From Selaginella moellendorffii (taxonomy: Eukaryota > Streptophyta > Lycopodiopsida > Selaginellales > Selaginellaceae), in the NCBI RefSeq assembly GCF_000143415.4, contig NW_003314327.1, forward strand, positions 388,851-452,850: a stretch of DNA of 64,000 nucleotides, written 5' to 3'. Positions 34,511 through 45,490 of this stretch are shown in pieces. The notes below the pieces were generated by a model. It ran no database searches, was not told the DNA's origin, and saw only the letters and a list, made by a program, of their open reading frames with translations. Position 1 is the first letter of the stretch; the number at the start of each line of letters is the position of its first letter. The translations under genes and the position numbers were made by a program.

Positions 34511-37430
34511 AATGTGCTTCAAGTAAGCACACTAGATAAGGTTCTTGAACATGACAATACTACTTAAGTGGTCACACTAAGGAGTAAGGCCATCTTGTGC
34601 ATTGACAGTAGCATCTAAGCCCAAATCACTTCCCTGTTACCAATAGTGAGCGTGATGTACTTAACTTCTATACTAAAAAGCACCACTTCAATTATCACTT
34701 GGAGGCTCACACAATGAGACCTTCTAAGAAGCGAAGGCAAATGTTAGAAGTCAAACAATAACCTTTATTGTTGGCAAAGCTAGGATTCATGTAGCATGTC
34801 AATAATGTATTGCCTTTTGATTAAGAAATGCCATAGTCTATAGTGCCCCAAAAGCATTTGATAATATGCTTAGATTAACAATGCATAGTGGTTTGTGATA
34901 TGCTGTACTCCATAGTTATATACATAATGTTAAGGTGAGTTATCAATGTTAAATACATGAGGCAACCAATAAGATGGCAATAGAGAGTCCTAACATGTAG
35001 AGGCACACTTAATTGCTCAATTGTGAGATCGATGGCATTGACAACCATCGGCATTTTAATGGGGTGGCAATCATGTATACCAAACCAATTAAACAAGACT
35101 TTGACCTTATGTTGCTAGTTGAGCATGTAGCCATAGGACATGGGATTGTGTGTGACTTCATAGCTAAAAAAATAATAAACTTGGCCAAGGTCCTTTAGAA
35201 TTACTAGTAATGGCATTGGGGTCATCACCAATGATTAACAATCATCATCATAGGGGGCTATGATGAGTATGCTCCTGGCATAACCTTTCATATACACGTT
35301 GTGATTAGCATGGGAATAACAAATGAACATATAAGGTATCATCAAATTTTTTATACCAAATATGAAAGCTTTATTTCAAGCCATACAAAGTTTTTCACAA
35401 TTACTATACAACTCCACTATTGAATTTACTTGAACATAGACATTGTTAACTTGAATGGAAGCAATGTTTTCCACAAAGGCTTCCATCCAAAATGGAGTTT
35501 TAGATTGAGACAGCTTGATTATAGGTCATGGGAATGTTAGTATACCTAAAGCCTTAAAAGACATTAAACTTTATAGCATCTATTTTAGCATTTTCTTGAA
35601 CTTTCAATTAGAGTTGATATTCTCAGGAGAATTGGCATCGAATCAATATTGACAAAGTGGCAAGGTGTTAGAGGTTTATTCTTGATTAGACAAGAATTTG
35701 TAGTTCAAGCATGTTTAAAAGTGGAAGATTCCCTAGGGGAAGCTTTGGTGGTAATGCATAAATAAGATCTAGAGGCAAAGGTAAGAGTGGACCATTTTGC
35801 ATGAGTGAGATTAAAGGATAAAGTTGAGCCTCATCAATGAAAAAGGATTTTGAAGAGGTTATCTTTATTGAATATGACATTCATATTTACAAGGGCCTTG
35901 TGAGATGCAAGATCCCATAATTTGTAAATGTTTCTTTTAATGGCATTGTCTTATGTATAAGTTATAAAGATTAATTTCTTACTTTTGGGATCTAGCTTTT
36001 TTCGAAGTTGATCAAAGGTATGCACATATGCTACACAATTAAAAGCCCAAAAATGGGATATATAAGGAATAGAGTCTATCTAAAATGTCTTGCCATTTGC
36101 TATAGCTATGGTCTCTTATAAAATGTTTTATTGAGATATGCATCAATTAACAAAAGGTGGGCAACATTGACAAGAGTATGATTCTTTCTTTTCACAACAC
36201 TATTTTACTGAGGAGTGTAATAGGCTATAACTTGAAATTGTACGCGTATATCATAATAATTACCCAAATCTCATTGTTGAGGTGTTCACCACCACTGTCA
36301 AGCCAAAGAGCTTTTATCTTGTAGTAAAAAAAATTTCAACAATTGTGTCACTCTTGCCCATCAAAAAGTGGATGCATGTTTAACAGATATAATTATTAAT
36401 GAATGTGATTAAGTTTTTTTGCACTATCATGGCTTAGTATGTTTATGGGGCTGCAAAAATTAGAATGGACCAAGTTTAGAAATCTAGTCACTCAATATTT
36501 GTTTAGTGAGAAATTTTTATGGTGATGCTTGCTAGAACACAAGCTTCACAAATTTAGATGGAATACACTGGAAATTCAATTTAGTAACAATGTTTTGGGA
36601 TTTCATCTGATAAAGAAATTAGTAATGTAAATGACCAAGTCTCTTGTGCCAAAGCTCAACATGAAAATCTACTTCCACAATTTGGAAGACTTGAATTGAG
36701 TTAACAACAGTAATCTCATACAAATCCTTTATGCATTTCCCACAAGGAAACCATGTATTAAGTATGGACAAGTTGCTAGAGCCAACCAAAGAAACTCTCT
36801 TTGCATTAAATACTACCATTATACTTTAATTGCATATCTTAGTGACAAACATTAAATTTCATTGTAAGGTGGAAATATGTATGGCATCATAAAATGCCAT
36901 AATCCTCCCATGATCAAGTGAGACTTGAGATTGCCCGATGCCTTTCACAAGGATAGTGGTATCCTTATTTAAATGAACACCATATTTTTCAATGTTTAGC
37001 TAGTGATACTCAAAAAGACTTTTCTTTATTGCCCATAAGATTAGTACAACTAGAGTTTAGGAGCCACCTACTAGATGCCACTGCTTCCTCTGGAGCTCCT
37101 TGTCAACCTCATTCCTCAACTCCATCACTCTTGAGTAGACTGGCTTTTGCCATAGTAGCTAATTGCTTGACAAGCTTTAGAGTTGCAATCTCAAGCCTAG
37201 TGGCCCATCTCCGAGCAGTAAGTCCTGATTCTTGATAAATGTTTGGTTAGATTTGCCCTTTCTAGGCACATGGTTTTTGCCACTTTGGCATCACCAAAAA
37301 CCTACACAGAATACATAACCTATAGCATTTCAGCTCTTTTGCTCAGCACAGCCTCAATATTGCAAAGACCTCATGGCATTTGCCGAAGTCATCCCTAAGT
37401 GGAGAAGCAAGCTCTCAACTATGTTTTTTT

Positions 37431-37516
37431 TTAGCAAATCAGGATCAAAGCGCACTGCGCTAGTGGACAGAACAAGAAAACCCTAATGTACATGTGGCGA
37501 GGTGTGTCGTGTAACA
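37431..37516 (-). repeat. 3' LTR of Copia B (86 bp)
   Basis: Matches 42,790-42,876 except for roughly ten small differences, by eye. Minus-strand sequence begins TGTTACACGACACACC. Confidence 0.85.
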
Positions 37517-38301
37517 CTCCCCCCCAAACCAAAGCCACTCACCAAACCAAATCTATCATGTAGGAACTGAAACTGGTGTGACCCCAAGGGCTTGGTGAGA
37601 AGATCGGCTGGCATGTCCTGTGTCCCGAGATGTTGGACAGCCAGGGTGCCACCGTCAACCAACTCACGCACGTAGTGAAATTGGACTTCAATGTGCTTCG
37701 AGCGGGCATGGTGGATGGGGTTTTTGGACATGGCAATGCTGCTTCGGTTGTCACACCAAGAAGTAGTGGGGCCAGCGTGTGCACATCCTAGCTCAGCAAG
37801 TAACCCTTGAGCTCAGACCACGTCCCTGCTACCAATAGTGAGTGCGATGCACTCCGCTTCTGCACTAGAAAGGGCCACCACGGATTGTCGCTTGGAGGCC
37901 CATGTGATGGCATCTCCTGAGAAGGAAAGGCAAATGCCAGAAGTTGAGCGATGACCTTTGTTGTTGACAAAACTAGCATCCGTGTAGCATGCCAATGATG
38001 CATCGCCCCTTGAATAAGCAATGCCATAGTCCATAGTGCCCTGGAGGTATCTCACGATACGCTTGGCAGCTTGCCAATGTATGGTGGTTGGTGATGTGTT
38101 GTACTGACTCAAGGCAATAGTCACATATGTGATGTCGGGGCAAGTCATCAGGGCCAAATATGTGAGGCAACCAATGAGATGCCGATAGGGAGTCCCAGTG
38201 GGTAGAGGCTCACCAGATTGCTCAACTGTGAAGTCGATAGCACCAACGACCATCGGGGTCTTGACGGGGTGGCAATCACGCATACCAAACCGATCCAGCA
38301 A
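37483..38301 (-). pseudogene. Copia B RNase H region, broken
   Basis: Two overlapping frames carry the RNase H end of Copia pol: YTDASFVNNKGHRSTSGI, ALSSAEAECIALT, then HARSKHIEVQFHYVRELV. The TDA and SSAEAE motifs hold catalytic acidic residues. A frameshift separates the two parts near 37,810. Confidence 0.8.
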
Positions 38302-38403
38302 GACTTCGACTTTACGTCATTGGCTAAGCATGTAGCCACCAGACTCAAGATCACGTGTGACTTCAAAGCCAAGAAAGTAGGAGACTTGGCCAAGGTCCTT
38401 CAT

Positions 38404-38943
38404 CTAGAATTGCTGGCTGAGAGCAGCTTTCAGAGCAGCAATGGCATCAGTGTCATCACCCATGATGAGCAAATCATCAACGTAGAGGGCCACAATAAGC
38501 ATGTGCTCAGCATGACCATTCACATACACATTGTGATCAGCATGATAGCGACAAAAGCCTTGAGCACGTAGGGTGGCATCAAATTTTTGATACCAAATAG
38601 GGGAGCTATGTTTTAGGCCATACAAAGCTTTCTGCAATTGCCATATAGGGCTACCAGGGGCAACATCGTCCTCAAAACCAAGAGGTATATGCATATAGAT
38701 GTCCTCTTGCAAATCCCCATTCAAAAATGCAGTTTTGATGTCCATATGGTGGACTTGCCATTTGCAAGTAGCCGCAAGTGCAAAAAGAGTATGGAGGCTG
38801 GCCATTTTTACAACCAGTGAGAATGTTTCATCATAGTCAAGGCCATGGACTTGGCAAAAACCGCGAACAACCAACCATGCCTTATAATGTACAACTTGAC
38901 CATCTTTCCCATACTTTTTGGAAAAAATCCATTTTGGATCCAA
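38404..38943 (-). pseudogene. Copia B reverse transcriptase (RVT_2) region
   Basis: Open 179-codon frame with KWIFSKKYGKDG, VVHYKAWLVVRGFCQVHGLD, MDIKTAFLNGDLQEDIYM, LQKALYGLKHS and the active-site YVDD. The usual R in YKARLVARGF is changed. Not linked in frame to RNase H. Confidence 0.85.
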
Positions 38944-41069
38944 AACACGTCATCCTAGTGGCACTGAATCAACTGGAACATAAGTTCCATTAACCCGAAT
39001 GGAAGAAACTTCTTTCGCAATAGCTTCCATCCAAGATGAAGCCTCTCAAGTCTTGAGACGGCCTCATCATAGGTCATGGGAATGCTGACGTCAACAAGGC
39101 CACAAAAGTCATCAAGTTTAGCAGCATCTGCTTCAGCATTTTCCCGGACTTTCAACAAGGGCCGACGTTCCCGGGGGTGATCGAAAACTAGCATTGGATC
39201 AGGCATGCCACGATGTCAACAAGGTGGTGGAGGTGTCGGAGGCCTGTCCTCGACTAGAGGAGCATCAGCTGGTTCAAGCATGTCCAGAAGTGGAGGATTC
39301 CTCAATGGAATCTCTGGTGGCAACTCATGAATAGGATCTTGAGGTGGAGGCAAGAGTGGACAATCTTCTATAAGTGGGATCAAAGGAACAAGTCGAGTCT
39401 CAACAATAAAAGAAGGATCTTGAAGAGCCTTTATATGCATGGGAAAGTCGTCTTCGTTGAACATGACGTCTGTGCTTACAAGAGCCTTGTGAGATGCAAG
39501 ATCCCACAACTTGTAAGTTTTTCTCCCGATGGTGTCGTCCTATGCATATCCCACGAAGATGAATTTTTTACTTTTGGGATCTAGCTTTTGCCGAAATTGA
39601 TCAGGGGTATGTGCGTATGCTGCACAACCGAAGACCCAAAAGTGGGACACATCAGGAGTAGAACCTATTCAAAATGCCTCATGGGTTTTTCCATCCAAAG
39701 CAGCTGTGGCAAGGTGATTTTGTACATGCATTGCTGTGGCTATGGCCTCTTGCCAAAACATCTTGTCATGATGTGCATCAACTAATAAAGCGCGAGCAGC
39801 ATTGACAAGAGTGTGATTCCTCCTTTCTGTAACACCATTTTGCTGAGGGGTGTAGTGGGCTGTGGCTTGCAGTCGTATGCCTACATCACGACAGATGCCC
39901 CAAAGCTCATTGTTGAGGTATTCACCACCACCATCAACTTGAGCAATTTTTATCTTTTGACCAAGGAGGTTTTCAACGTAGGATTTGTACGTTTGAAAGG
40001 CAGCAACTGCATCACTCTTACGCATCAAGAAGTGGATGCATGTTCGACGGCTATTGTCGCGCATGTGACTTCGGGTATCGAAAGTTACCTGTCGACTAGT
40101 TCTTACGGACACTCTTACCTTACTGCCACGATGGCAGGAGGTCGGTATTGCTGGACCCTTTATCAGCCCCTCTTGTTCAAGTGTTAGTAAACTGGACTTT
40201 GCATCTGTACTTGGCCGGATGAGCATAAGGACGGAATTTCTAAGTGTCTATTCAGCCAAGCATACTTGGCCTGGCTTTTTAGTTCTCTTTTGCTCTGTCT
40301 TGCACTGGCTTGACAAGAACCCTCGCGTATTGAGATTGGTCCCTCAATATCGCTACATGATAGCTTACCGTGTCTGCCAAACACCCTCGCTATCATGCCC
40401 TTTGTGTTAGTCTCAATTCGGTCCCAAATGCTATTTATGGAAAGTGTCCAGATTTGCTCATTTGGCATATCTACGGAATGTAGAGATTGTCCTGAACACA
40501 ATGGTGTTCGTCCCGTGTCCAAATTCGCAATCTAAGGACATTCCATATTTAGTAAGTTTCAAGTTTGTCCCGGAGACTAACTCCTGATACTAAGGGAGGC
40601 TTGGGGTGAAAGCCCAAAGCGTGTGTTCCTCAAGGGGGGGGGGGGCTGTGGGGGGTTCCAAATGTATAGTAGGGATAGTGGGTAGGTCGGGCATGGCCGA
40701 CCAACCTGAGGCATAGTCTAGCTCCCGCTTGCGTGCCTGTCCTTGTTCTGCGTCCGGCTTGGGTCTAAGCCCAAGTTCCATTCCATGCTAGTTGGTGGAG
40801 TACCCATGTCCTCGCGTTAGGCCACCGGCATGCCAAAATAGCGCCAGAGTCCGTTTGGCTCTGTTTTGCGTGTTGGTCCTGGCATTGGGATGCTGGTTAC
40901 TCTAGGACTGTTCCAAGTCGCTCCGGGTTCCTGTCCCTTCGCTCCTTGGGCTTTATGCTCGGGAGTTGCTCCGTGGTTCGGTTCCGTCACTCCTTGGCTC
41001 CATGCTTGGGAGTTTGGCACTGTTCCTTCGTTCAGTGGCCCAAGGCCCTGAACTTCGGGTTCCTATGGA

Positions 41070-41118
41070 CACGTGGCATGGACACGTGGCATGTGACACG
41101 TGGCATCTGTCACGTGGC
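41070..41118 (+). promoter_or_regulatory. Four tandem CACGTGGC boxes (G-box/ABRE type)
   Basis: CACGTGGC starts at 41,070, 41,083, 41,097 and 41,111, a spacing of 13-14 bases. This sequence contains both the G-box core CACGTG and the ABRE core ACGTGGC bound by plant bZIP factors. It lies about 90-130 bases from the end of the solo LTR. Binding is inferred from motif identity. Confidence 0.6.
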
Positions 41119-41150
41119 ACAAAGAGGGTTTAGGTTCCGCTTCATGGTGT

Positions 41151-41177
41151 TATCCTATGGTAAATCACCATAGGATA
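41151..41177. repeat. Perfect 11-bp hairpin near the LTR end
   Basis: TATCCTATGGT, five loop bases (AAATC), then ACCATAGGATA. It lies 26 bases from the solo LTR terminus and could help 3' end formation or be a protein site; either role is a guess. Confidence 0.7.
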
Positions 41178-41553
41178 AAGGGTCAAAACCACGTGCGCTA
41201 CAGCTATAGTCATCAATGAATGTGATGAAGTATTTTGCGCCATCGTGACTTGGGATGTCCATGGGGCCACAAAGATCAGAATGGACCAAGTCCAAAAGTC
41301 CAAGTGCTCGATGCTTACTCGACTAGAAATTCTAGCAGTGATGCTTGCCTAAAATGCAAGCTTCACAAAATGTAGATGGGATACATCAGAAATCCAATCC
41401 AATAATAATATCTTGGGATTTCATTTGTTGAAGAGATTAGTAATGAACATGACCAAGTCTTTTATGCTAAAGCTTCACACGAGAATTTGCCTCCACAGTC
41501 TGAAAGGCCTGAACCGGGTCGGCAGCAGTAATCTCATACAAGTCCCCAATGCG

Positions 41554-42765
41554 TTACCTATGAAGCAACTGTGTACCAAGCATATGAAAGTTGCTAGAGT
41601 CAACCAAAGAGACTCCTTTTGCATCAAAGACTACCACTGCATTTTGATCACATATCTTGGCGATAGACATTAAGTTTCGTTGGAAGGTGGAAATGTGCAT
41701 GGCACCATAAAAGGCCATGGTCCTCCCATGATCAAGTGAGAGCCAAAATTGCCTGATGCCTTCCACGGGGATAGTGGTATTGTCACCTAAATGAACACCA
41801 TGTTTTCCAATGCTCATCTGATAACACTCAAAAAGACTCTTCTTATTGCTCATAAGATTAGTACAACCAGAGTCTAAGAGCCACTAGCTTGATGCTGCAA
41901 TTGCCTCTGTGTTGTAGAGCTCCTCAGTAGCAATTCCATCACACTCGAGCAGATTGGCTTTCACTGGCATAGTTAGTTGCTTGACAGGCTTGGGAGCAGG
42001 GCAATCTCAAGCCCAGTGGCCCATCTCCAAGTAGCGAGCACACTAATTCTTAGCAAGTTTGGGCTTGGCACGCCCAGATGCCATGGAATTTTGCCCTTTC
42101 TGGGCATTTGCAGCTGCATGCAGTTTTGCCACCTTAGCATCACCAAAAGCTTGCGAAGCATACATAGCCCGTGGCATTTCAGCTCTCTTGCTTTGCATGG
42201 CCTCAATGTTGCGAAGACTCCTCACAACATCTGCCCAAGTCATCCCTGGTTGGAGAAGCAGGCTCTCAACTGCATTCTTCTAGCTAGCTGGCAAGGACCT
42301 ATAGAGCCGTAGCCTCTGCTGCTCATCCGTGAGACAGTGCTTCGCCCCAGCAGCCGCAAGTTGTGTGAAGAAGCCATGGAGCTTGGCAATGTGAGTCTGG
42401 ATACTGCCATTTTCCTCTAGCCTCAAGGAATCCATTTATGAATGGATGTTAAAGACATCCATTTCACTCTTGGTGCCGTAGGTGTCATTCAGCCACTTCC
42501 AGAGCTCTGCTGCATTGGACTTTGGAATCGATGGGGCAGCAAAGAGAACATTCGAGGACAAGCACATCGCAATACTCCCTCTAGCCTTGGAATCCCAAAG
42601 GTTCCAATCACGCACCTCAGTAGTGCTAGAGATTGGAGCCGGTGATGACTCTGTCCCATCTACAATCCCCAATAAACCATGAAACAAGAGATAGGATTCA
42701 AGATGGATCTTGAATCCCTCAAACCCTTCTCCATCAAACTCGCAGATGGATGGCTTTCCTTCCAT
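41554..42765 (-). pseudogene. Copia B gag, zinc knuckle and protease region
   Basis: Gag N-terminus at 42,436-42,765 (FDGEGFEGFKIHLESYLL, then AAELWKWLNDTYGTK). A worn zinc knuckle lies near 42,000-42,050 (CARYLEMGHWA, second Cys lost). Protease LLDSGCTN is near 41,880 and GAG-pre-integrase at about 41,554-41,853. Stops break all of these. Confidence 0.75.
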
Positions 42766-42789
42766 AGTGCTATCCCAGCTCTGATACCA

Positions 42790-42876
42790 TGAGACAAATT
42801 GGGATCAAAGCACACTGCGCTAGTGGACAGAACAGGAAAACCCTAATGTACACGTGGCAAGGTGTGTTGTATAACA
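42790..42876 (-). repeat. 5' LTR of Copia B (87 bp)
   Basis: Next to the TGGTATCAGAG primer site and followed by TTTTT (42,877-42,881), matching the T-run before 37,431. Confidence 0.85.
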
Positions 42877-43351
42877 TTTTTAACTAGCCGGTAGGGACTT
42901 GTAGAGCCACAGCCTCTACTACTCATCTATGAAACAATATTTTGCCACAAGTTGTGTGAAAAAGACCTAGAGTTTGGCAGTGTGAGTCTAGATACTACCA
43001 TTTTCCTCTAGCTTGAGGAGTCCATTTGTGAATGTATGGATGTTAAAGACATTGATCCCACTCTTGACATTACAAGTGTTGCTCAACCACTTCCAAAGTG
43101 CTGCTACAGTGAACTTGGGAATCGATGGAGTAGCAAAGAGAACATTCAAGGACAAGCATATCACAATGCTCTCTATAACCTTGGAATCCTAGAGGTTCCA
43201 GTCATACACTTCAATAGCACTAAAGCTTGGGACACAAACTATAAAACAAGAGGTAAGATTCAAGATGAATCTTGAATCCCTCAAAACCTTCTCCATCAAA
43301 CTCACAGATGGATAGCTTTCCTTCCATAGTGCTATTCCAGCTCCTATACCA

Positions 43352-43417
43352 TGAAAAAAATCAGGATCAAGCACACTACAAACCTAATGTATATGGGGTG
43401 AGATGTGTCTTGTAACA
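43352..43417 (-). repeat. 5' LTR of Copia A, internally shortened
   Basis: Aligns with 33,047-33,119 but lacks about 20 bases around the TAGACAGAACAAG stretch. It is followed by GGAAG (43,418-43,422). Confidence 0.75.
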
Positions 43418-43423
43418 GGAAGC

Positions 43424-43583
43424 TGTGGAGACAAGTGATGACAAGTCTCCACATCAACAAAGAAGACAAGTCATTCATCCAAGACACCAACCGCCAAGCG
43501 TCACACCCATACCATTATGTACATAACCATACCAAAGAAATGAAGTCGACAGAGCATTCCACACACAAAATCACACATCTACA
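43424..43583 (+). repeat. 5' LTR of Copia D (160 bp)
   Basis: Starts TGTGGAGACAAG and ends CACATCTACA; pairs with 55,268-55,427 over the same length. Confidence 0.9.
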
Positions 43584-43857
43584 TGGTATCGGGTTTGTTT
43601 CGATCCTGATGGCAAAACACTGGCAAACACAGCAATGCGACAAGCAGGACCGCACTAGGGCTCTCACAGTCTTTGCTAGGATGGAACGACAGATTCAAGA
43701 ACTCAAGCGAGTGCAATGTGATGTCCATCCGTGCCTGTGCCCTAATTGTTGCTCTGTGTGCACGGCGTGTGGGCATCCCTTCCAGCAATTCCCACCGCCC
43801 CCTCCCCCTCCTCACTTCTAGCTTACTCCGCTGTTTTGTCCTTTCTTCTAGAAACTA

Positions 43858-44821
43858 ATGGCTACTAGTACTCCACCTTGCATTACATCTAGAACCACCC
43901 TAGCAAGCACCATGGCCATCCCGGCTGGCAACTCGGATGCAGGATGGGAGAAGTTACTCTAGAAGTTCACGAGTGAGAACATCACGACTTGGAAGACCAA
44001 AGTCCAATTAATCTTAATGGCAAAAGATTGTTGGGATTTGGTGGAGAACCGAAGTGAAACCTCAAGATACAGAAGTAGCCTTACAGGCTACTTGGGACTC
44101 CAAGAACCGCAAAGCACTTGGACTGGGTCTTGGAGATGATTGGACTGGGTCTTGGAGATGAATCCTTGATCTAGAAAAATCTGCCAAGGCCAATTACGAC
44201 CCTTTTTCCCAAGTCTTTGCAGCCAAAGTTGCTAATGCTAAATTGGTTCTGACCTAGAAATTTTTCTCCCTACAGATGCAACCTGGTGAGACAATGGCAA
44301 CATACATCGGGAAGCTCAAGGGCTTAATGCAGCAGCTAAAGGAAGTAGGTGCTACAGTTTTCGATGACTATGCAAAAGCCTTCCTACTCTACTCTATATC
44401 CCCAGAGTTGCAACAATTGTCTTCCATGCTCTCTTTTGTCCCAGGCAAAACCATAGAGGAGCTCTACTCTGATCTGCTCGAGGAAGAGCGCAAGATTGTT
44501 GAGTGTCAAGCTGGCCATCAAGGATCCCCTCAGGTTGCTCGTGAGCAAGCCTTGTTTCTTGGTAAGAAACAATCGAGTGGGGAGCAGAGGAAAGGAGGCA
44601 CTAACTATGGGCCTTGTATCTCTTTTGCTACAACTCCCAACTTTGGATCTAACTTCTCCAAGAAGAAAAAGGGTCTTTGCAACTATTGTGGAAAGATGGG
44701 GCATGTCGAGCATGAGTGTCATGCAAAGAAGGTTGCCACCCAGTGCATGCTTACCCAGAGCAACTCGTTGTTGATGATGGTTCTTTACGTATCATTGGTG
44801 TCTACTCTTGAGGTTCTATAG
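43858..44821 (+). pseudogene. Copia D gag with CCHC zinc knuckle
   Basis: Gag begins near ATG 43,858 and is broken by stops near 43,960 and 44,090. It is open from 44,276 (MQPGETMATYIGKLKGLMQQ, the UBN2-type gag core) to 44,821. The zinc knuckle CNYCGKMGHVEHEC near 44,680-44,720 is intact and binds RNA in live elements. Confidence 0.85.
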
Positions 44822-45490
44822 CTGGATAGTGGTGCCTCCTTTCACATGACTCCCTTAAAGTCTGCATTTCACACTTATAAGGCTCTTCAAGCTCCACAAC
44901 AGGTTTATGTCAGCGACAAGCGACCATTCCAGGTGGAAGGTTGTGGCATGGTGGTGATTAGACTACCCAATGGACTTCTTAAGGAGGTTCATCACGTGCA
45001 CTTTGTATTTGAAGTAACGCAGACAATTCTTTCTATAAGTGCAGCCTCATATCAAGGCTTTACTACCACCTTCTTCCCAAAAGGGTGCACCATTTATGGT
45101 CGTGATGGTACTCTTGTAGCCAGTGGCATGAGGTATGAAACACTCCACTATTTAAATGTAGAATTGGTTTTTCCAGCTCAAGTGCTTGCTTTCCGAGCAC
45201 AAGACACCATTGAGCTCTAGCATGCTCGTCTAGGGCATGTCAATGAATGAGACTAACACGCCTTAACTCGTAACCAGCATGCTAAAGGCATCATACTCCT
45301 AGCTGGCCATTTGGGCGTGTGTGAAACTTGCCATCTTGGGAAGCAAGTTTGCCTTCTTTTTCCATCAAGAACCATGGAGGACCAAGTTACAGGCTTACTG
45401 GATCTAGTTCACAATGACATGTGTTACTTGCCCATGGAAACACTCAGTTGCAAGAGTTTATCAATGACCATTCCAAATACACTATAGTGA
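44822..45490 (+). pseudogene. Copia D protease, GAG-pre-integrase and integrase start
   Basis: After a stop comes LDSGASFHMT, the aspartic protease active-site region. Then VHHVHFVFEV, HARLGHVNE (GAG-pre-integrase), CETCHLGKQ and DHSKYTIV, where the integrase core should begin. The frame then meets the Gypsy LTR at 45,491. Confidence 0.8.

Larger units (their letters stand above)
40055..41202 (+). mobile_element. Solo LTR (1,148 bp) of a Gypsy-like element inside Copia B
   Basis: Flanked by GCTAT at 40,050-40,054 and 41,203-41,207. It begins TGTCGCGCATGTG and ends CACGTGCGCTACA, so it has TG...CA ends and an unusually long imperfect inverted terminus of about 13 bases. Removing it restores Copia B integrase. 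Part of the middle (40,600-40,680: GGGTGAAAGCCCAAAGCG, a G-run, then TATAGTAGGGATAGTGGG) matches the reverse complement of the chromovirus LTR at 45,491-46,713. This suggests a related family in plus orientation. No internal coding region remains, as expected for a solo LTR from recombination between two LTRs. Confidence 0.75.
39669..41560 (-). pseudogene. Copia B integrase region, split by the solo LTR
   Basis: The C-proximal part of the integrase core (about 39,669-40,049: DNSRRTCIHFLMRKSDA, VDGGGEYLNNEL, HYTPQQNGVTERRNHTL) is separated from its N-proximal part (41,208-41,560) by the 1.15 kb solo LTR. The core catalytic Asp and Glu contexts (D...GGEY...NGVTER) are visible, but the reading frame is destroyed. 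Confidence 0.8.
37431..42876 (-). mobile_element. Copia B: short-LTR Ty1/Copia retrotransposon nested in Copia A
   Basis: LTRs of 86 and 87 bases (37,431-37,516 and 42,790-42,876) bound a minus-strand Copia. The primer site TGGTATCAGAG reads from 42,789 downward next to the right LTR. A G-rich polypurine tract abuts the left LTR (C-run on plus at 37,518-37,526). The element is flanked by TTTTT on both sides, and removing it restores Copia A exactly. Order on the minus strand is gag, protease (LLDSGCTN), integrase, reverse transcriptase (YVDD), RNase H. Stops and frameshifts interrupt every domain, so it is not autonomous now. After subtracting the solo LTR it is about 4.3 kb, a usual Copia size with unusually small LTRs. 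Confidence 0.9.
33047..43417 (-). mobile_element. Copia A: old short-LTR Ty1/Copia retrotransposon, split by later insertions
   Basis: A minus-strand Copia whose body runs 33,120-37,425 and resumes at 42,882-43,351. Both halves align with the younger Copia B in order. Terminal repeats lie at 33,047-33,119 and 43,352-43,417, ending GTAACA. The element is bordered by GGAAG at 33,042-33,046 and 43,418-43,422. Readable but broken remnants include GAG-pre-integrase (36,619-36,819, LWHKRLGHLHY) and reverse-transcriptase/RNase H tail (34,875-35,096, HLIGCLMYLTLITH). The primer-binding region near 43,340-43,352 is mutated. Two insertions sit inside: about 33,268-34,510 and Copia B. Confidence 0.85.

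Noticed and set aside
40021-41210. Mutator-type transposon with 9-base duplication (GCTATTGTC/GCTATAGTC)
   Set aside because: A 5-base perfect duplication with TG...CA ends fits better, and part of the sequence matches a Gypsy LTR. A TIR element remains a less likely alternative.
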